DNA of 64,000 bases from Bugula neritina (Eukaryota > Bryozoa > Gymnolaemata > Cheilostomatida > Bugulidae): NCBI GenBank assembly GCA_964035545.1, contig OZ037768.1, forward strand, positions 1,477,501 to 1,541,500. The letters are read 5' to 3'. Made by a program: the position numbers and the translations under genes. The first letter of the stretch is position 1; every line of letters starts with the position of its first letter. The notes beneath the pieces are model-generated. The model worked only from the letters and a program-made list of their open reading frames with translations. It did not search any database and was not told the origin of the DNA. Below are positions 49,538 to 63,604 of this stretch, in pieces.

Positions 49538-51638
49538 CGCGCTTACAGCACATGCACTTGTGATTATTACTTTGTAAACCTGAAATGACAATCTTTATAG
49601 CAATTATATGTTATGAAAATTTAAATATGCTACTATTCTTTAGCTTTTACAGTCTAAGGAATATACTAAGAGTTTATGCAGGCACAAAAAGTTGAACGAA
49701 ATGTTTTAATGACCAATTAATTTTATAATAAATCCATAGGCCTGTTAAATATAATATTTCAAATTGTAGTCACATTGAGTTAGACCTGATAAACTTGATA
49801 TCACAAATTAAAATTAAATTCAATAAAATATGTAAAATTAAATATAATTAATATTATATTTATATTAATATTATCAATATTATTGTTAACACATTATTAA
49901 ATTAAAAATAAATAGCAATGCTGATTGCAATACTAATATTAAAAAAAATTAAAACTGAAAGTAATTAAATTTAATATATTCTTATTATCATGCCATACCT
50001 CTATCTTCACTGATAGTGATATAATTATTAATATAACTACTTCACTACTAGTAGTAGTACTACTCACTACTACTAGTAGTAGTAGTAGTTAGCAGGTACT
50101 ACTAGTAGTAGTTTTTCTTTAAGTTTATAACTCTCTAACTCTAAAACATAGCCTAGCCTGTTAAGACTAAGTACAACACCAACAGCAATACTAACAGTAA
50201 CAGTAACACTAACAGTAACAGTAAGTGTAACTGTAAGTATAAGTTAGTGTTACAAGTAAGACTTAGACTTAGAGTAACCTACTAAGAGTAAGTGTAACTA
50301 AGTTTAACAATAACTACTAACTTAATCTTATTGTTTAAATTACAATTATGATTATCGTAATCAAGATGTTTATTGACTATTCTAATCATTATTAATATTA
50401 TCATTATATTTGTGCATGATATGTCTATATTTAGTTGTTGAGCGAAAACCGTAGACTTTGATCGATGAAGAAAAACAGTGTAAATCTTTTTGAAATTGTG
50501 ATAATTCATGTTGAAGTTAAAAAACCCAAGAGTATTTTGGTAAACTATGCATGTTTGAGTGACAAGCAATATTAATATATTATAACTACATATACTTATA
50601 TCAATAGCGGAGATAGTTGTGTAGGTTTATAAAGCTAAAATCTTTAGCGATTTATTTTGTAAAAGGTTCGCTTCAGCGCAATAACAAATGTATGCAGGTA
50701 AATTAATCTTCAAACTTTTTGCCTACTTATTGTATATGTTAGCCAAAATTTTTCACTAGTGATAATTCTATTTTGTTGGCTAGCAATTTGGTGCGTTTTG
50801 TACCCTTTTTTTGAAAAACTAAAAGTTTAATATAATAAGTTAATTATAAACTCGAAAAGGCTTTTGAATAAAATTCAAAATATATAGTCTCACTAAAAAT
50901 GAATTTAAGATTTATTAAAACAATTAATATTGTTATTTATTTTACTATTTATAACTATCACTTTCTGAGCCTGAGTCTGTTTTCATTACATAGTGATAGC
51001 CATGTGTTTATAATTATATTCATTATTTTATATTGAATTTGTTATTTATATTGATATTCATGTTATTATTATTATAAGTATAATAATAATTTTACGCCGT
51101 AGGCCATTAGTCATTATTCATTGCTGAATCTAGTGATCGCTACACAACGATTCAACTGATACTGATAGGTGATAATCATGCTCAAACTCATACTGATAGT
51201 ACTACTGATACCCAATCTCATCATAGCCATTACTATATAAATATTATTATTAATATTACAATGATTACCTTACGATGATAAATGATAATGATAATCTGCT
51301 CAAAACTATGACTCATTCATAAGGGTTATTGTCATGGCAGCACTGACCTAAAATTCTTCCATTTCTTTTTCACCAACTTTCATGCAATTGTTGTTTATAT
51401 ATGAAACCTGAGGTAACACAAACTTTAATAAAAACACACATAACAAAATTTAAAATTTTATTTATAGATTTGACCAGTTTAATAATTTCATATATTTAAT
51501 TTTATGATAATTCTACTATAAAAGCATCATTCTCTACTAGCATCAACATCATCTCATACTGTTTCAGGTTTTTAATTATGTGATAAAGTCTGCAGTTTTA
51601 GAGTTGGTGTTAAATACTTTTATATACTAACAATCATC
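49538..51638. other. Divergent intergenic region (WWOX / vinculin-family gene)
   Basis: Contains the promoters of two head-to-head genes. It is very AT-rich, with a palindromic CTACTAGTAGTAG tract (50045-50112) and a degenerate AGTAAC/ACTAAC hexamer tract (50185-50250). No coding exon or clear core-promoter element recognised. Confidence 0.5.
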
Positions 51639-54600
51639 ATGGATAAAACAGTAATGCTGCCAAAAAGTTTTCTACAGTTAAAGTCATCAGAACGAGTTCA
51701 AGCTCCAGTTGTGAACCAGGTATTTGTAAAGTTTTGTGAATTTTTTTAAGGAAAAATGTTTACATATAAAAGTTATTAGTTTTTATGCAGTTAAAGCATT
51801 AAACAAATTTCTAACTTTGATTTTGTTACTAGAGTTTTTGTAAATCTGCATTGTATGTGCATGTTGATAATATTATATTTCTAAACAACATTTATGGTAG
51901 CTGCTTCAGGAAATATCTTTAAAATATGCTGTAAAAATATAAATTCTAATAAAATAGTAATGCTTATTGTTAAATAGATATGGCACCTGTACCTGCTGAT
52001 GGAAGAGCTGAAAGCATCATCTCATGAACAATCTTGTAAAGAGGATATCGAGTCAACTACAAATGATTTAATTGGTGCTGTGAAAGCTGTAATAAACACA
52101 GTCCAAGATCTCAAGTATTCATTAACAAAGGTATGGAATCTTGTTGTAACATATTTAATCAGCACACTAGTCTGTTATTAGATTATATTTATTAGTAGTA
52201 CACTAGTGATCAAGTCTATTTTTAGAATGTATTAGTCAATGGTAGAATGTATTGACGTCACTTCATTTCTTTCTATTTCTTTAGGAAAGTTCTGCAACTA
52301 TAGAAGTGGCTTGCAATGAACTTGACTTTTCAGCTAGAAATTCTGTTGTTGCAATTAAAGGTTTGAAACTTGATGGTAAGAGCGGCTGTGAGATATTTGC
52401 CTCCCACCTTCAAGATTTTCTGCACAAACTCTACAAGGTACAAGTCACGCAGTTGCATATATATGCACATATATACGCATCTTGATGAGGATTTCAGTTT
52501 GTGTCAAACTGTTTTTGATTTATCTATTGTTATATTTTTCCATTGACTATAATATTTTGAATGAAGGAGCTTTATTTATTTTGAACTTGATATAAAAAAC
52601 TAAAATCAAATTAATTGAAATTATACAATTAATAAACATTCATCTTAAAAAACTTTTAGATGATTTTCTTATATATCAGCTCTTGATTTATGGAGCTACT
52701 TTCATCACTAAGTTGACTGTGCAACTGTGTGTTGGCATGTAAAGCATGGGTGATGTAATACTTGCTGGTGTAGGTGTTCCATGCCATTGAAGATGTAGAG
52801 AACAACAGAATAATAAAAGTGATTTCCTGGATCAAAGAGCTGTTGAGAAATATGAGTCAAGTACAAACTTTAGATGATTTGGTGAACAGTTTCAAGGTAC
52901 AAGACTCTCTATTCTGTTCACTGCTGGTTTACATGAGATGAAATTATAAAGATATGAAATGTGCAATCAATTGCCATACTGCAATTTATCAAATAGTCCA
53001 TTGCTAAAATTTTATTATTTTGGAAATAAATTTATTCTTAAAAGTTATTTTAAAAGTTGATGCGCTGTTAGATTTTTTTAGTTTTTAATTTGTGTTTGTT
53101 TATTTTTTTAAAGCAATACACAGAAAGTTTACTGATCCTCTTCAACCTAGTTGCTAAGCAACAAAGAGACATGAGAAGTAAGGAGAAAAGAGATTTGTTG
53201 GGTGCAGCTGCACTGACTGTCAAGAAGATGGCTCCTAGTGTCAACACATGCTGTCAAACCCATCTCAAATATCCTCAAAACTCTCAAGCTAAGGTGAGAT
53301 TCACAGGCTAAGGTGAGCTTTATAGGCTAAAGTGAGAACACAGGTTAAAATTCAAGTAATTATCTGTGAATAGAGTCCTATGTCTATTCTGAATGCACTA
53401 GTGTTGCATTAAAGGTTATCACATCCTGTATTGTAAGCTAAGTTTGACCCAGTATACTGTTGATGGCATTGTGACAACAACTTCTAAATTTTGGACAGCA
53501 TTTTTTATATTCATTGAAACATCAAGTAATTTATTTTTGTGGTAGGCTACAAATGACTATACCTTCTGATTTTACATATATATTATGATAGGCATCAAAT
53601 GTCTATTAATTATTTATTTATTTTAAATATTAATTTTCTAACAATAATTATCTAATATTACATAGAATATATAAATTATTAAAGAGCTGAGCATATAGGA
53701 AGAATTGAGCGCATGTCCTATGTCTATAAGCATGTATAAACCTGTGCAGTTTGCAGTAAGCACACATGCTTATATAGATGGCGGTTTTAATCAACCTTAA
53801 ATTTAATGTCAATGATTACCGGCATAGTTTAATAAAATTTTGTGAGCCAGTAAAATGTGAAGTTTCTTATTATGTAAAAGTACTTGTGGAACAACTTTTG
53901 TCACTCACTGTGTGCCAGCAGGAGAGCAAACTTGCTGTGTTTTCCGAGATGCACAGAGCTCTAGATGATATAGCATCTAATCTAAAAAGTAAAGACACCG
54001 TGGAGGATATTGCCAAAGGTCTCGATGACTATCTTTTTATTGATATCATAGACACAGTGAGTTACTGTATATCTTCATCAATTGAAATAATATAATAACC
54101 TCAGGGTGCCTCAGGGTGTCATTAATACTTTCCACCATTTATTGAGCTTTAATAAAACTGATATACTATATAATTTAGATATGACTTTTCAACCGGTACT
54201 AGTGCTTATATTAAGAAGTCACTTGACCCCATTTTTGTATTGTGACAGTCATTCACTGTGTTTGTTGTACGTTTGTAGCAACTTAAATAAATAAACACTT
54301 ATGTATTAATATTCATATTAAACGAATGCAATAAATCTTATCGTTGCATTTGATTGGTTGAAATTTTTTCTGATGCTCAACAAGTTTTTATTAAACGAAG
54401 AACTTGTTATTTTTCTATAACTTGTGTTAAATTAAAAATGTGAGAGTCAATATGTCCTGCAGATTTTGTCATGTGTGGAAAAGCAGTCTGCCGAGCTAGA
54501 CAGTGGAGAAGTTGAATATCTGGTAGAGAAAGCTGTGAGACACTCCATGTGTGTCGTTTGTGTATCTTCTGCTGAATCCTGCGTTAGCAGACGGCGTATT

Positions 54601-57600
54601 GTACACAGCTGTATTCAGGTTAGTGATATTCTAGTCTCCCTTAGAGAGGAGACAATTTCTAACTAAAAGTAGTGACTATGTATAACTAATAACAGCTTTG
54701 AAATATTAAGTTTGAGGAATTTTCTTGAATTATGAGTTTAAAAATAATTATTTATTATGTCTGGTATATCGTAATGTTTTAGAAATTATTTTGTTGTAAT
54801 ACATAATAACAATTTATTTAGTTCAGAAATTCATAATTGTGAAATTTTTGAGAATTAAAATGTTTCGAGGTTGTATTGTGAATAGAAATTGTATACGTAC
54901 GTTTAAACATAGCTATATATTACACATACATGCATTGTCTGTTAGGGGTATAGACTATTTAGACCAGGTGTGTGTTATGTATTACTCATGTATATTATAT
55001 TAAGGATGTATAATATATATTATATCTATAGATTATATAATTCAGGTGTATGTTATGAGTATATGATATATATTATGTTAATGAGGTATAATATATATTA
55101 CAACTATAGAATATATTGCACAACTTACTGATATAGATTTTCAGTTAGGAATAGAGGCTACAAGAATGTATGAATGTTATGGATGTAGAGCAGACATAGA
55201 TTCTTACCCCTAGAAGTATATAATATATTCTAAATTAACAGATTCATCTATGCAAGCATTTCTTTCATAAAGTTGTGTTTGTATAAATTTAGTTTTAAAT
55301 TCAAAATGGAGTTTGTGGAGATTTATACTCCAGTAACGAATTGTTTTTGTTCTACAGATTCTAAGACTGGCGCCAAAACTTGTGTCTCTAAGCAAGAACA
55401 GCAGATGTCATCCCGCGCTCCACCAAATGGCGTAAGCCTAAATACTTCCTTTCTTATGCTGGTTGTAGATGAAATATTATTGTAAGATTTAAAGAGCTTT
55501 GGAAAAGTTATGGTACTGATAAATTTCTGTGGTTTTGCAGTGAAGATTTGAAGGAAAATTGTTCTGAAATGGTGGCTGAGATTCATGATTTGGAGAGAAA
55601 TGTCAACTCTCTTGTGATGGAGGTAATGGTAGATGTTCTTAAGGAGACATCAGAGCCGTTGGAAAGGCTGGTCAGGGCTGCCCTCTCACAAAAGACAGTA
55701 AGTTTTGTGGTAGTACAGTATACTAATAATACAGTAATACTGTATATTATATAATAATGCAATATATTATACAATAATACAGTGTATTATATAGTAATGT
55801 AGTATACAACAAACTCATGTGACATGATTTGCATGTACATGTAGCTACAGTAACTCATAATACAGCATATAATGTGTTATATATTGTCTATATTATTATA
55901 GTAATAGTATACAGTTAAGCTCTATTACTATAGCATACTATCTCATAGTCACACATATTGTTATAGATATCAAAGACCTCCCTAACACCTTCCACTCAGC
56001 TATTCTATGATGAGTTTTGTAACCATGCTGACCTGGTTTATCAAGTGACAGCGTTTATAGCCAGCAGCTCTGCTGACAGAACCTGTAAGATACCAGCTTG
56101 TTAGACTATCTTGAGTGGTATTGTTAGACTATCACTTTGGATACCTGCTACTAGCTCTCCTATCACCTGCTGCACATGTCATAACACATATAACTCATAT
56201 CACAGTTAACTGGATAGTTTAAGCTCTGATTGTAAACTTGTAGGTGTAGATAAAGTGAAAGACACCATTGCAGTGTTGCAGAAACTTGGTAAGGGAATCT
56301 TGCCTGCGCTTCTAGAGTGTCAGAAAGTGCACAAGGCACCTGCCATAGAACATTTAAAGTATATTCATGGCAGGTGGGACAGGGAGATGCAGTACTTGTC
56401 GAGGCTGGTTGATGAGATCACAGACATGTCCGTCTTTACAGAGGCTACTGGTTAGTATCACTTCTACAAAAATATTTTTGACTAAAGTTTTAAAGTGTAT
56501 TTAAGGAAATTTTTAGTAAACAAGTTTTTATTGTTATGAAGTAGAATAATTCACAAATTTAGAAAGCTGAAAGGATAAGAATATGTTGTTATAGCTGGAC
56601 AGTTTGATTTATATGTAAAAGTTTTTGTCACCTTACACTTTTTGTATCACAAGAAAGCTTTGAACTCACTCACTCTGTAAAATGTCTTAGTAGTGCATCA
56701 CCTAATCTTTATGATGCATTCATTAATAACTCTTACCCTTTAATACTTTATTACTTCTGGTGCACACATCTTTATATATTAAATAGATTCAGTGAATCTT
56801 TTGTTGACAAAAATTATCAGGTGGCAAAAGATCTTGGAATATCTTAGAAGTAAACACTAAAAATACTTATCATCTATTCTCTAGTAGTCCACGGAAGTTC
56901 TTCATTCTCGTTTGTACTTTCATGCAGGTGCAGTGCTAAGTCGAGGCAAAGTGATGCTTGAATCTGTACTAAACAACAGTGACCTTGACTTTCCGACCTT
57001 TGCTGAGTTGGTTAGAGGTCAAATGGGACTCGGTGGTCATCTCTTGAAAGTCCTGACTCACCAGTCTGCGAATCTCTCAGCTGATGTACAGGATGGCCTT
57101 TCCTTGGCCTGTTCTAGCATTGCTGCAGGTTCGCTTTGCTCATCAGTCTCAACAGAGTCAATCTGCATCTTTCTGTATTTGTCTAGAAAGGATATATGTT
57201 TTACTGTTTTTGTTTGAAAAGCCTGATTTAAATTAAATACTTTTTATATATCATTGCAACGGCGTGTTTTTTGAAATTATTAAATTATTTTTGTGTGCAA
57301 CACCAACTAACAGCTGCCAAAATTTCAGTCAACTTCAAACTCTGACATACTACTGGTGAGTCACGTGATGTGTCAGTCTCTGTATTTCAGTGACTGAAGG
57401 TGTAAAGAAAGTAGCCGACAAAATGTTTGTTGGTGCGAGTACTAAAGAGGTCAAGGATGTTTTACTCGGTAGATTGACTCTACTAGAGGACTGTGTTCGG
57501 CTGGTGAAAGATATATTGGATGGAGAGGAAGTCAGTGCGAAGGCGTTTGAGAAGATTCGTCACTTGGGTTAGCTGAACATCTTTTTGAAACTAAACTACA

Positions 57601-60600
57601 TTTCTTGTACTGGAATGCTCCAGAAACATTCTGATTTCATTCTTTTGAGATTAAATGTTCCATCATTACAAATAGATTTATTTACAGTATACTCTAGTAA
57701 GCCTAGTTAGACTTTTAATTTAAGAGAGATAATAAAATATAGTTAGGAGTTATCTGACCACAGCTATGCAATTTCTTAATAAAATAGAAAACTAGATGTT
57801 TTAAAAAGTAGCTTTTCTTACCACCGTTAGTTTTATGCAATCTATGTGGTAACTGAAACCAATACATCTGATCAAGGACCAATGATGTTTCTGATTTAAA
57901 GTTGTTGGCCGATGATTTTACAGGTTTCAGATTAGCCAATGAAATGACTGATTCTGAGCTTCCAGCCAATGATATTACTGATTCAAATGTACAATATAAT
58001 GAGGAGGAGGTTTCAGAGGGAGCTGACATGTGGCTAAGTTTGTTACCTCTAACATCAAAGAGTACATCTACAGAATCACCTTTGAAACATGACCTACTAA
58101 CAGACTCCTTTCTCTTGTCCAAGCCTGGTAATCGTTATTCTTATCACATTGATCATTGATTGACTCAAAATATTTATTTCTATTTCTATTAATCTGTAGA
58201 GCGTGCTTTGCTTGTCTTTAATCAGTAACCCTATTCTTAGTTTTACTTCAATGTTTAGTGTACCCAAATATATTTTGCCACAAATTGCTATAGTCAAATC
58301 AACAATTTGGATTAAAATTAATTTTGTTTTTGTAGTTGTTTAAATATTGTATGCAACTGGAATTAAAAAATTATTTGTAGTAGAGGCCATAAATTTCTGC
58401 TGATGAAAGTCTAAATTGAATATTTTTGTTTGCAGGTGAAATAGACTTAGAACTTTATTCAATCATCCAACAACTATTGGAGGCAGTTGTGTCATGCGAT
58501 GCTACTTCTATCGAAATATCTATTGGCAAAATTATGCAGACGGCAAATGACATTGTGAATGTCAGTTCAGTGGTTATACCAACTGTTGATGAGAAAGGTT
58601 GGTTTAAATGCAAAGCTAATTTTTTACATAATGAGTAGAACCAGCCAGAAAACAGAAACTAGTTAGTTTTAAGAATATTCTTACGAAATGCTAAATAGTT
58701 TTATTCTAGTTTTGATAAACTGTAGTTACCAGTTACTAATTACTTGTAAGCGAAAATATTTTTTTCAAAGAGAACTTTTATACATTAACTTTAAAAACTT
58801 GTAATTTTGGGTCATTTTTTCAAAGCAATAGAGTTGAGTCAAATAAAATCATTGTCTTAAAAAAGTTCACCGCTTTTGCAGACGAGAAGGTAGCAATGAA
58901 GAAGTTGGTGTCTGCAATTTGTAAGCATACTATAGAGTTGTCAGCTCTTGCCTCACAAGTCCCACATACTGAGTTGTCTTCTCTCGATGACCTCCAACAG
59001 CTATTAGAAAAGTGGGGCCAAAGTGTAGAGGCCCTGGAAGATCTCTGTGATACTCAACTCTATGTCTATTTGGAACCGTGCAGACAACTCCGAACTGGTC
59101 TTCAGCTGAAAAATATTCACCTCTTAAATACAGCTGTAGGTGTTGCAGGCTGTGTACCTGTTTATCCTTGAATTATTTGAGTTGATAGAATAAAACCTAA
59201 AGCCTACACCAATCAAAATTTTGCTTACAAAATGAAAATCAGTAAATAAATTACGAGACTTCTATTTTTCTATCGTCTTTTTGCATCAATAGCTATCTCT
59301 TTTTTAGCCACTCTAAATTAGTCGCCCAAACTATGTTAAATACACAGCAAGGTCTATTCACTGCCCAAGTCTTTTTTTGCTTCATAATGTAAAACTTGCC
59401 TCGCACTATATGATCTCGCTGGGATATTTCTTGTCAAAACTCTGTAAGTTTTCATCTGCATAACTTAGCAGAAATTTTGTTGTAATTTTCTAACAGCCTC
59501 TTTGTTTTCCTGTACTTGAAATGTTTTATATTCTTAGAAAGAGTTTTAACTAAACTATCTCACCAGAGCTTTTGCTTTATTTCTGTAGAAAGAGGAACTC
59601 AAAAATATTAGTTCACAATTTGATCAGCTGTTGGTTTTCAAAGAAGATGAAGTCAAACCTGAATTGTTTGTAGCCGAAAGTTTGCGGTTGAAGAACAGGA
59701 AATGTTGCGGAGAAATGCTGAATATAGACTTGACTGGTATGTCAACATTCACCACAATTAGTGTGATAGTGTTTCTTGATCTCTATTGTCTAATACTGTA
59801 CAATACCAGAAGCTTGGAATATGTTACTAATGTACTTTTTATACGACTAAACACTGACCTAGTAGATGAGATAAAAGATGGTAGTTGGAATGAATGAATA
59901 TCATTAACCTGGGGATAAAGTATTCACCTTTTATTGCCCAGTTGACCAGCTATAATTAAACACCAATGTCATTAATACCTTTACTTGTTATTCAACTTTT
60001 TTGAAGCTTCAAGTTGAAGTTTATAGTCCATAGAGGCGTGAATTATCAGATTTTATATATACATTATATTTTTAGAGTACATTCTATCAAAATAACGAGT
60101 CTTCTTATGTTGTTAAAACAAACTTACTCTAAACTCGTAATATGTTTGCAGCGAGTGTAAGATTTGTATCCTCACAGAGCAGGCAGTGGGCATGCTCTAT
60201 TCTCTCGGCTACCAACGCTGTATCTGAGACAGCGAAAGACATTCTGGCAGCACGTTGTGATGTCCACCAGTTGAACGCTGCCGACTGTGTTATGCTTGCA
60301 GAACACCTCAAGTCTATCCACCATGTCCTCAAGTCATGGTCTGTTTTCACAAGTTAAATTTAAACATGCATTAATTATATTCAAAGTTATACTTGTTTTT
60401 CAAGTTGAATACTTAATTTCGTTTTTGATATATAATAATTGTTGCATCAGCATTGTGTAGGGCACAGATGTCTATGCGTTGAGCACAGATGCTGCACTGT
60501 AACTCAAACTACGATATTGTTTATTGTCAACAGTATAAATTTTCATATATAACCTGAAAACATAAATAGTTTGACTCAATTCACACTCAATAATTACATT

Positions 60601-63600
60601 TACAACTCTTCTCAGCAGTATAAACAAGAGATAATATAATACTTGCAATTGCGATCTGTCAATAAGGTGAAAGTTAAAATACGAGTGAGATGAATACAGC
60701 TTGCTTTTCTCCTTCCCTTTTTGATCTGCACTGATTCATACAGAATATTGATAGCTGGCAAAAAGCTTTCACCAAAAAAGCTTTCACCAAAAAGCTTTCA
60801 CCAAAAAGCTCTTGATACAATTATTGCTATCATTATGTAATCATTATGCATTTGCTGCAGATTAAAAGCTGCAGATATTTTTGTTAACTGGTATTGAGTA
60901 TGAGGCCTTTCAATTCCAACAGTCAAGTTTTTCATCTGAGTTTCATATTAGAAACAGAAATTTTAACAATATCAAGCAAAATTTTTAATAATTAAATTTA
61001 GTTTCGAATTCTTTTGTATTATGTTTACAGCGTCTGCACTTATGCTGAGATGGTAAAACTCAACACAGTTTTTGATAAGATCTGTTCTCTCATTGGTCAG
61101 ATATGTGACAATACACCAATGGACTTGGAGCTTTTAGATGACATAAATTCTGCAACCAAATATCTGAAATTTGCAGTTCAAGTATGTGATATGTTTGTTG
61201 TGACTCATTTGTGGCTTCCATACCATCTGACTTGTAATTATTAATATTTCACATGTTTAACTTTAACTGATGAGGCAGCTAGTTTAAGTTCTAAAGTATT
61301 TTTAGTATTTTATTTCTAGTAATGTTACTGAAAGAAATATATTAGTGTAAGGAATATGCTGAGTTGCATAATAGGGAAAAAAAATCTTAATACTCAAATA
61401 TTCAGTTATTTAAATTATTTACAAAGTTGCCAAAAGCATGTCTTTCCTGTAACCCCCATTTCCTGTTTATGTCCAGGTGTCCGAATACCTTGCAATGGTA
61501 GATGTACACTTAGACGTGTATGAATGCAAGGCAGCACAACTTGCTGACTTGGCAGCGTCAGTGTTTAGAGATGAGGGTGAGTCATACTTCAGACTCTGCT
61601 AGAATATATGTAATTAAATGTGGCGTGAGCTGAAAACTCCCAAACTTCACCAAATGATAATTTTAATTGCAGCAGCCTCTTTATCTAAAGTTCTTTGAAA
61701 TTTCATTAGTGAAGTTAAATATGCTATTTAAATATAGTAAAGGGAAAATAGGTCAAATTTTTTTTCTGATTTTAATATCAATTTTTTTTATAGTTGTTAA
61801 TTTAACAAAAAATTATTCTTCTACCAATTTTTAATAATATAAATAGCCTAAAGTGCTGCGTGTTTGCTGTGATTAATGATGCATAGACAAGGGCTTGTTA
61901 TCAGATAATTACTAACATTTGAATGGTCTTATGAAAAAACTCTCCTTAAAAACAGAGTAAAAATTTGAAAAATAACACATTTAAATAAATTAAAAGCCAA
62001 AAGATAAACAAGGCTGCAAGACATGATTAAATATTTTGTATAATCATAAGATTAACCTAACATACTTATATATTGTACACCTTTCCAGGGTTCAATTCTA
62101 GTATTTAAACATTGTGCTCACATTTATGCAGGGGTTAAAACAAAGTATGTGGAGATAAAAGGAAGTCTCAAAGCTGACGTAGACAAGCTGATTGGTCATT
62201 CTTCCGGCAGCATTACTAGCCAGTCTACAGCTGATGCAGCTGCCAAAAGCTTTCACCAACTCCTTGATGTTGCAGATCAGCTGACCAAAAGTAAATAAAC
62301 AATAATTTATAATACATATCATTACAAATTTAAACGTGTTGTTAAATGCTAAAACAGGTTTTATTTCACATACACATTTCTGTGTATCTAGTTTTTTAGT
62401 TTTACAAGTTTTAAATTATAATCAAAATGAAAGTCTAAGTAAGAAATTCAAACTAGTGAATGTAAATAAGGCTAATTATAATATTATATAGCTGCAGCTA
62501 AAAGTATTAATTTATATATTGTGTAGATTTTGTTATTCTACACAGTGTAGGGTAGTAACTAGTTATATGTGCTGCCTGGTTATGCTGCTTACAGCTGCTG
62601 CCACAGGCAGGCTGCTGACTCTATTTACCTGGCATCTTAGACTCTTCACTACACATTTACTCTACTTGAAGAGTAGTATGACATCTTCAGAAGGTGAGTA
62701 ATGCAAGTGATATGCTGTCTTGTATTGTTTTATACTTTCCATTATAGTTGTGATACTATACAATATATTATATTATATTGCACTTTAAAATACATATTGT
62801 ATTACCTTTTTATCTATTAAGTTGTCCTTTTACACTTTACTATGATACATTTTGATGATGCAGTGTTGTATAAATGCATTAAATAATTTATGTTTACTTT
62901 TCTATTTGAATATTTCGTTTGTCAAACTATCACTTTGACTTTAGTGGGAGTAGAATTTGTGAATTGGAAGTTTTCTTCACCTGGATATAAAATATACTGA
63001 AAGCATGTTTTTTTGTTTTTTAGGAGAACAACATTTTAAAAGTTTGCTGGTGAGTGTGGAAAAAGTCAAGTCAAGTCTCAATCCTAGCAATTCAACTCTG
63101 AACTTTAGTGGTGAGACGGTCAGCTCTAAACCCACAGGCACCTCCAGGTATGCTGATTAAGTTACACTCCACTCAACTCTTACTCATTAATTACCTGGTC
63201 AGAGATTAGACAAGTTGCTGATACACACCATTTGATATGCCAAAGTGGTTTTCTGACTTCCTGGCTAACAAAAGATTGTTGGACGTTTTCTGTTTCTGTT
63301 AAAGCTAACACAAAAGTGATGTGTTTTAGTTTATCAACAGTCACTTAATATTTTTTTTTCTACAAATTTTAAAGCAAAAAATGCCTTAGCATAGGATTGA
63401 AAGTTTAGTTTTAGGAGTTATCCACTTTTTATAACTCAATATGTTTCGCTCTATTAAACTGTAGTCTCTTTGAGCTTGACATTCGGTATGTTTTGTTGTT
63501 GCTATAGCAACGTAGGAAATATCAACAATCAGATGGAAGAGAAAACTCGGGACCCACCCAGACGTCTCGCTACTATGTTTAGGGCAGCAGAAACTCCTTT

Positions 63601-63604
63601 TACA
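51639..63604 (+). CDS. Large vinculin/alpha-catenin-superfamily protein (3' end outside window)
   Basis: Twenty-four in-phase exons: 51639-51719, 51978-52130, 52285-52437, 52774-52896, 53114-53293, 53919-54056, 54463-54618, 55358-55431, 55541-55697, 55967-56084, 56244-56450, 56928-57128, 57391-57567, 57924-58127, 58436-58597, 58882-59135, 59589-59736, 60152-60338, 61031-61181, 61477-61576, 62132-62290, 62595-62693, 63024-63147, 63508-63604. They give 1201 codons with no stop. An in-frame TAA at 51573 supports the ATG. Vinculin-family features appear in order: the DLVNSF...KQQRDMRSKEKRDLL segment (vinculin DLVTYT...ERQQELTHQEHR), DVLKETSEPLERLVRAAL (alpha-catenin HVSDSFLETNVPLLVLIEAA), and WDREMQYLSRLVDEITDM (vinculin NQWIDNVEKMTGLVDEAI). 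The later half is further all-helical sequence without the proline-rich neck of vinculin. An actin/adhesion-linker role is inferred from the family. It is longer than vinculin or alpha-catenin and may be a lineage-specific member. Confidence 0.78.
53290..53345 (+). repeat. Triplicated 5' splice junction of vinculin-family exon 5
   Basis: The true junction GCTAAG|GTGAGA is followed at about 20-bp intervals by GGCTAAG|GTGAGC and GGCTAAA|GTGAGA. Confidence 0.85.
60760..60812. repeat. Short AAAAAGCTTTCACC tandem repeat
   Basis: Three to four copies of AAAAAGCTTTCACCA with variable A-runs in the intron between exons 18 and 19 of the vinculin-family gene. Confidence 0.8.

Noticed and set aside
50185-50250. 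Telomere-like hexamer tract
   Set aside because: Units are AGTAAC/ACTAAC, not TTAGGG, and are degenerate, so an interstitial telomere is not supported.
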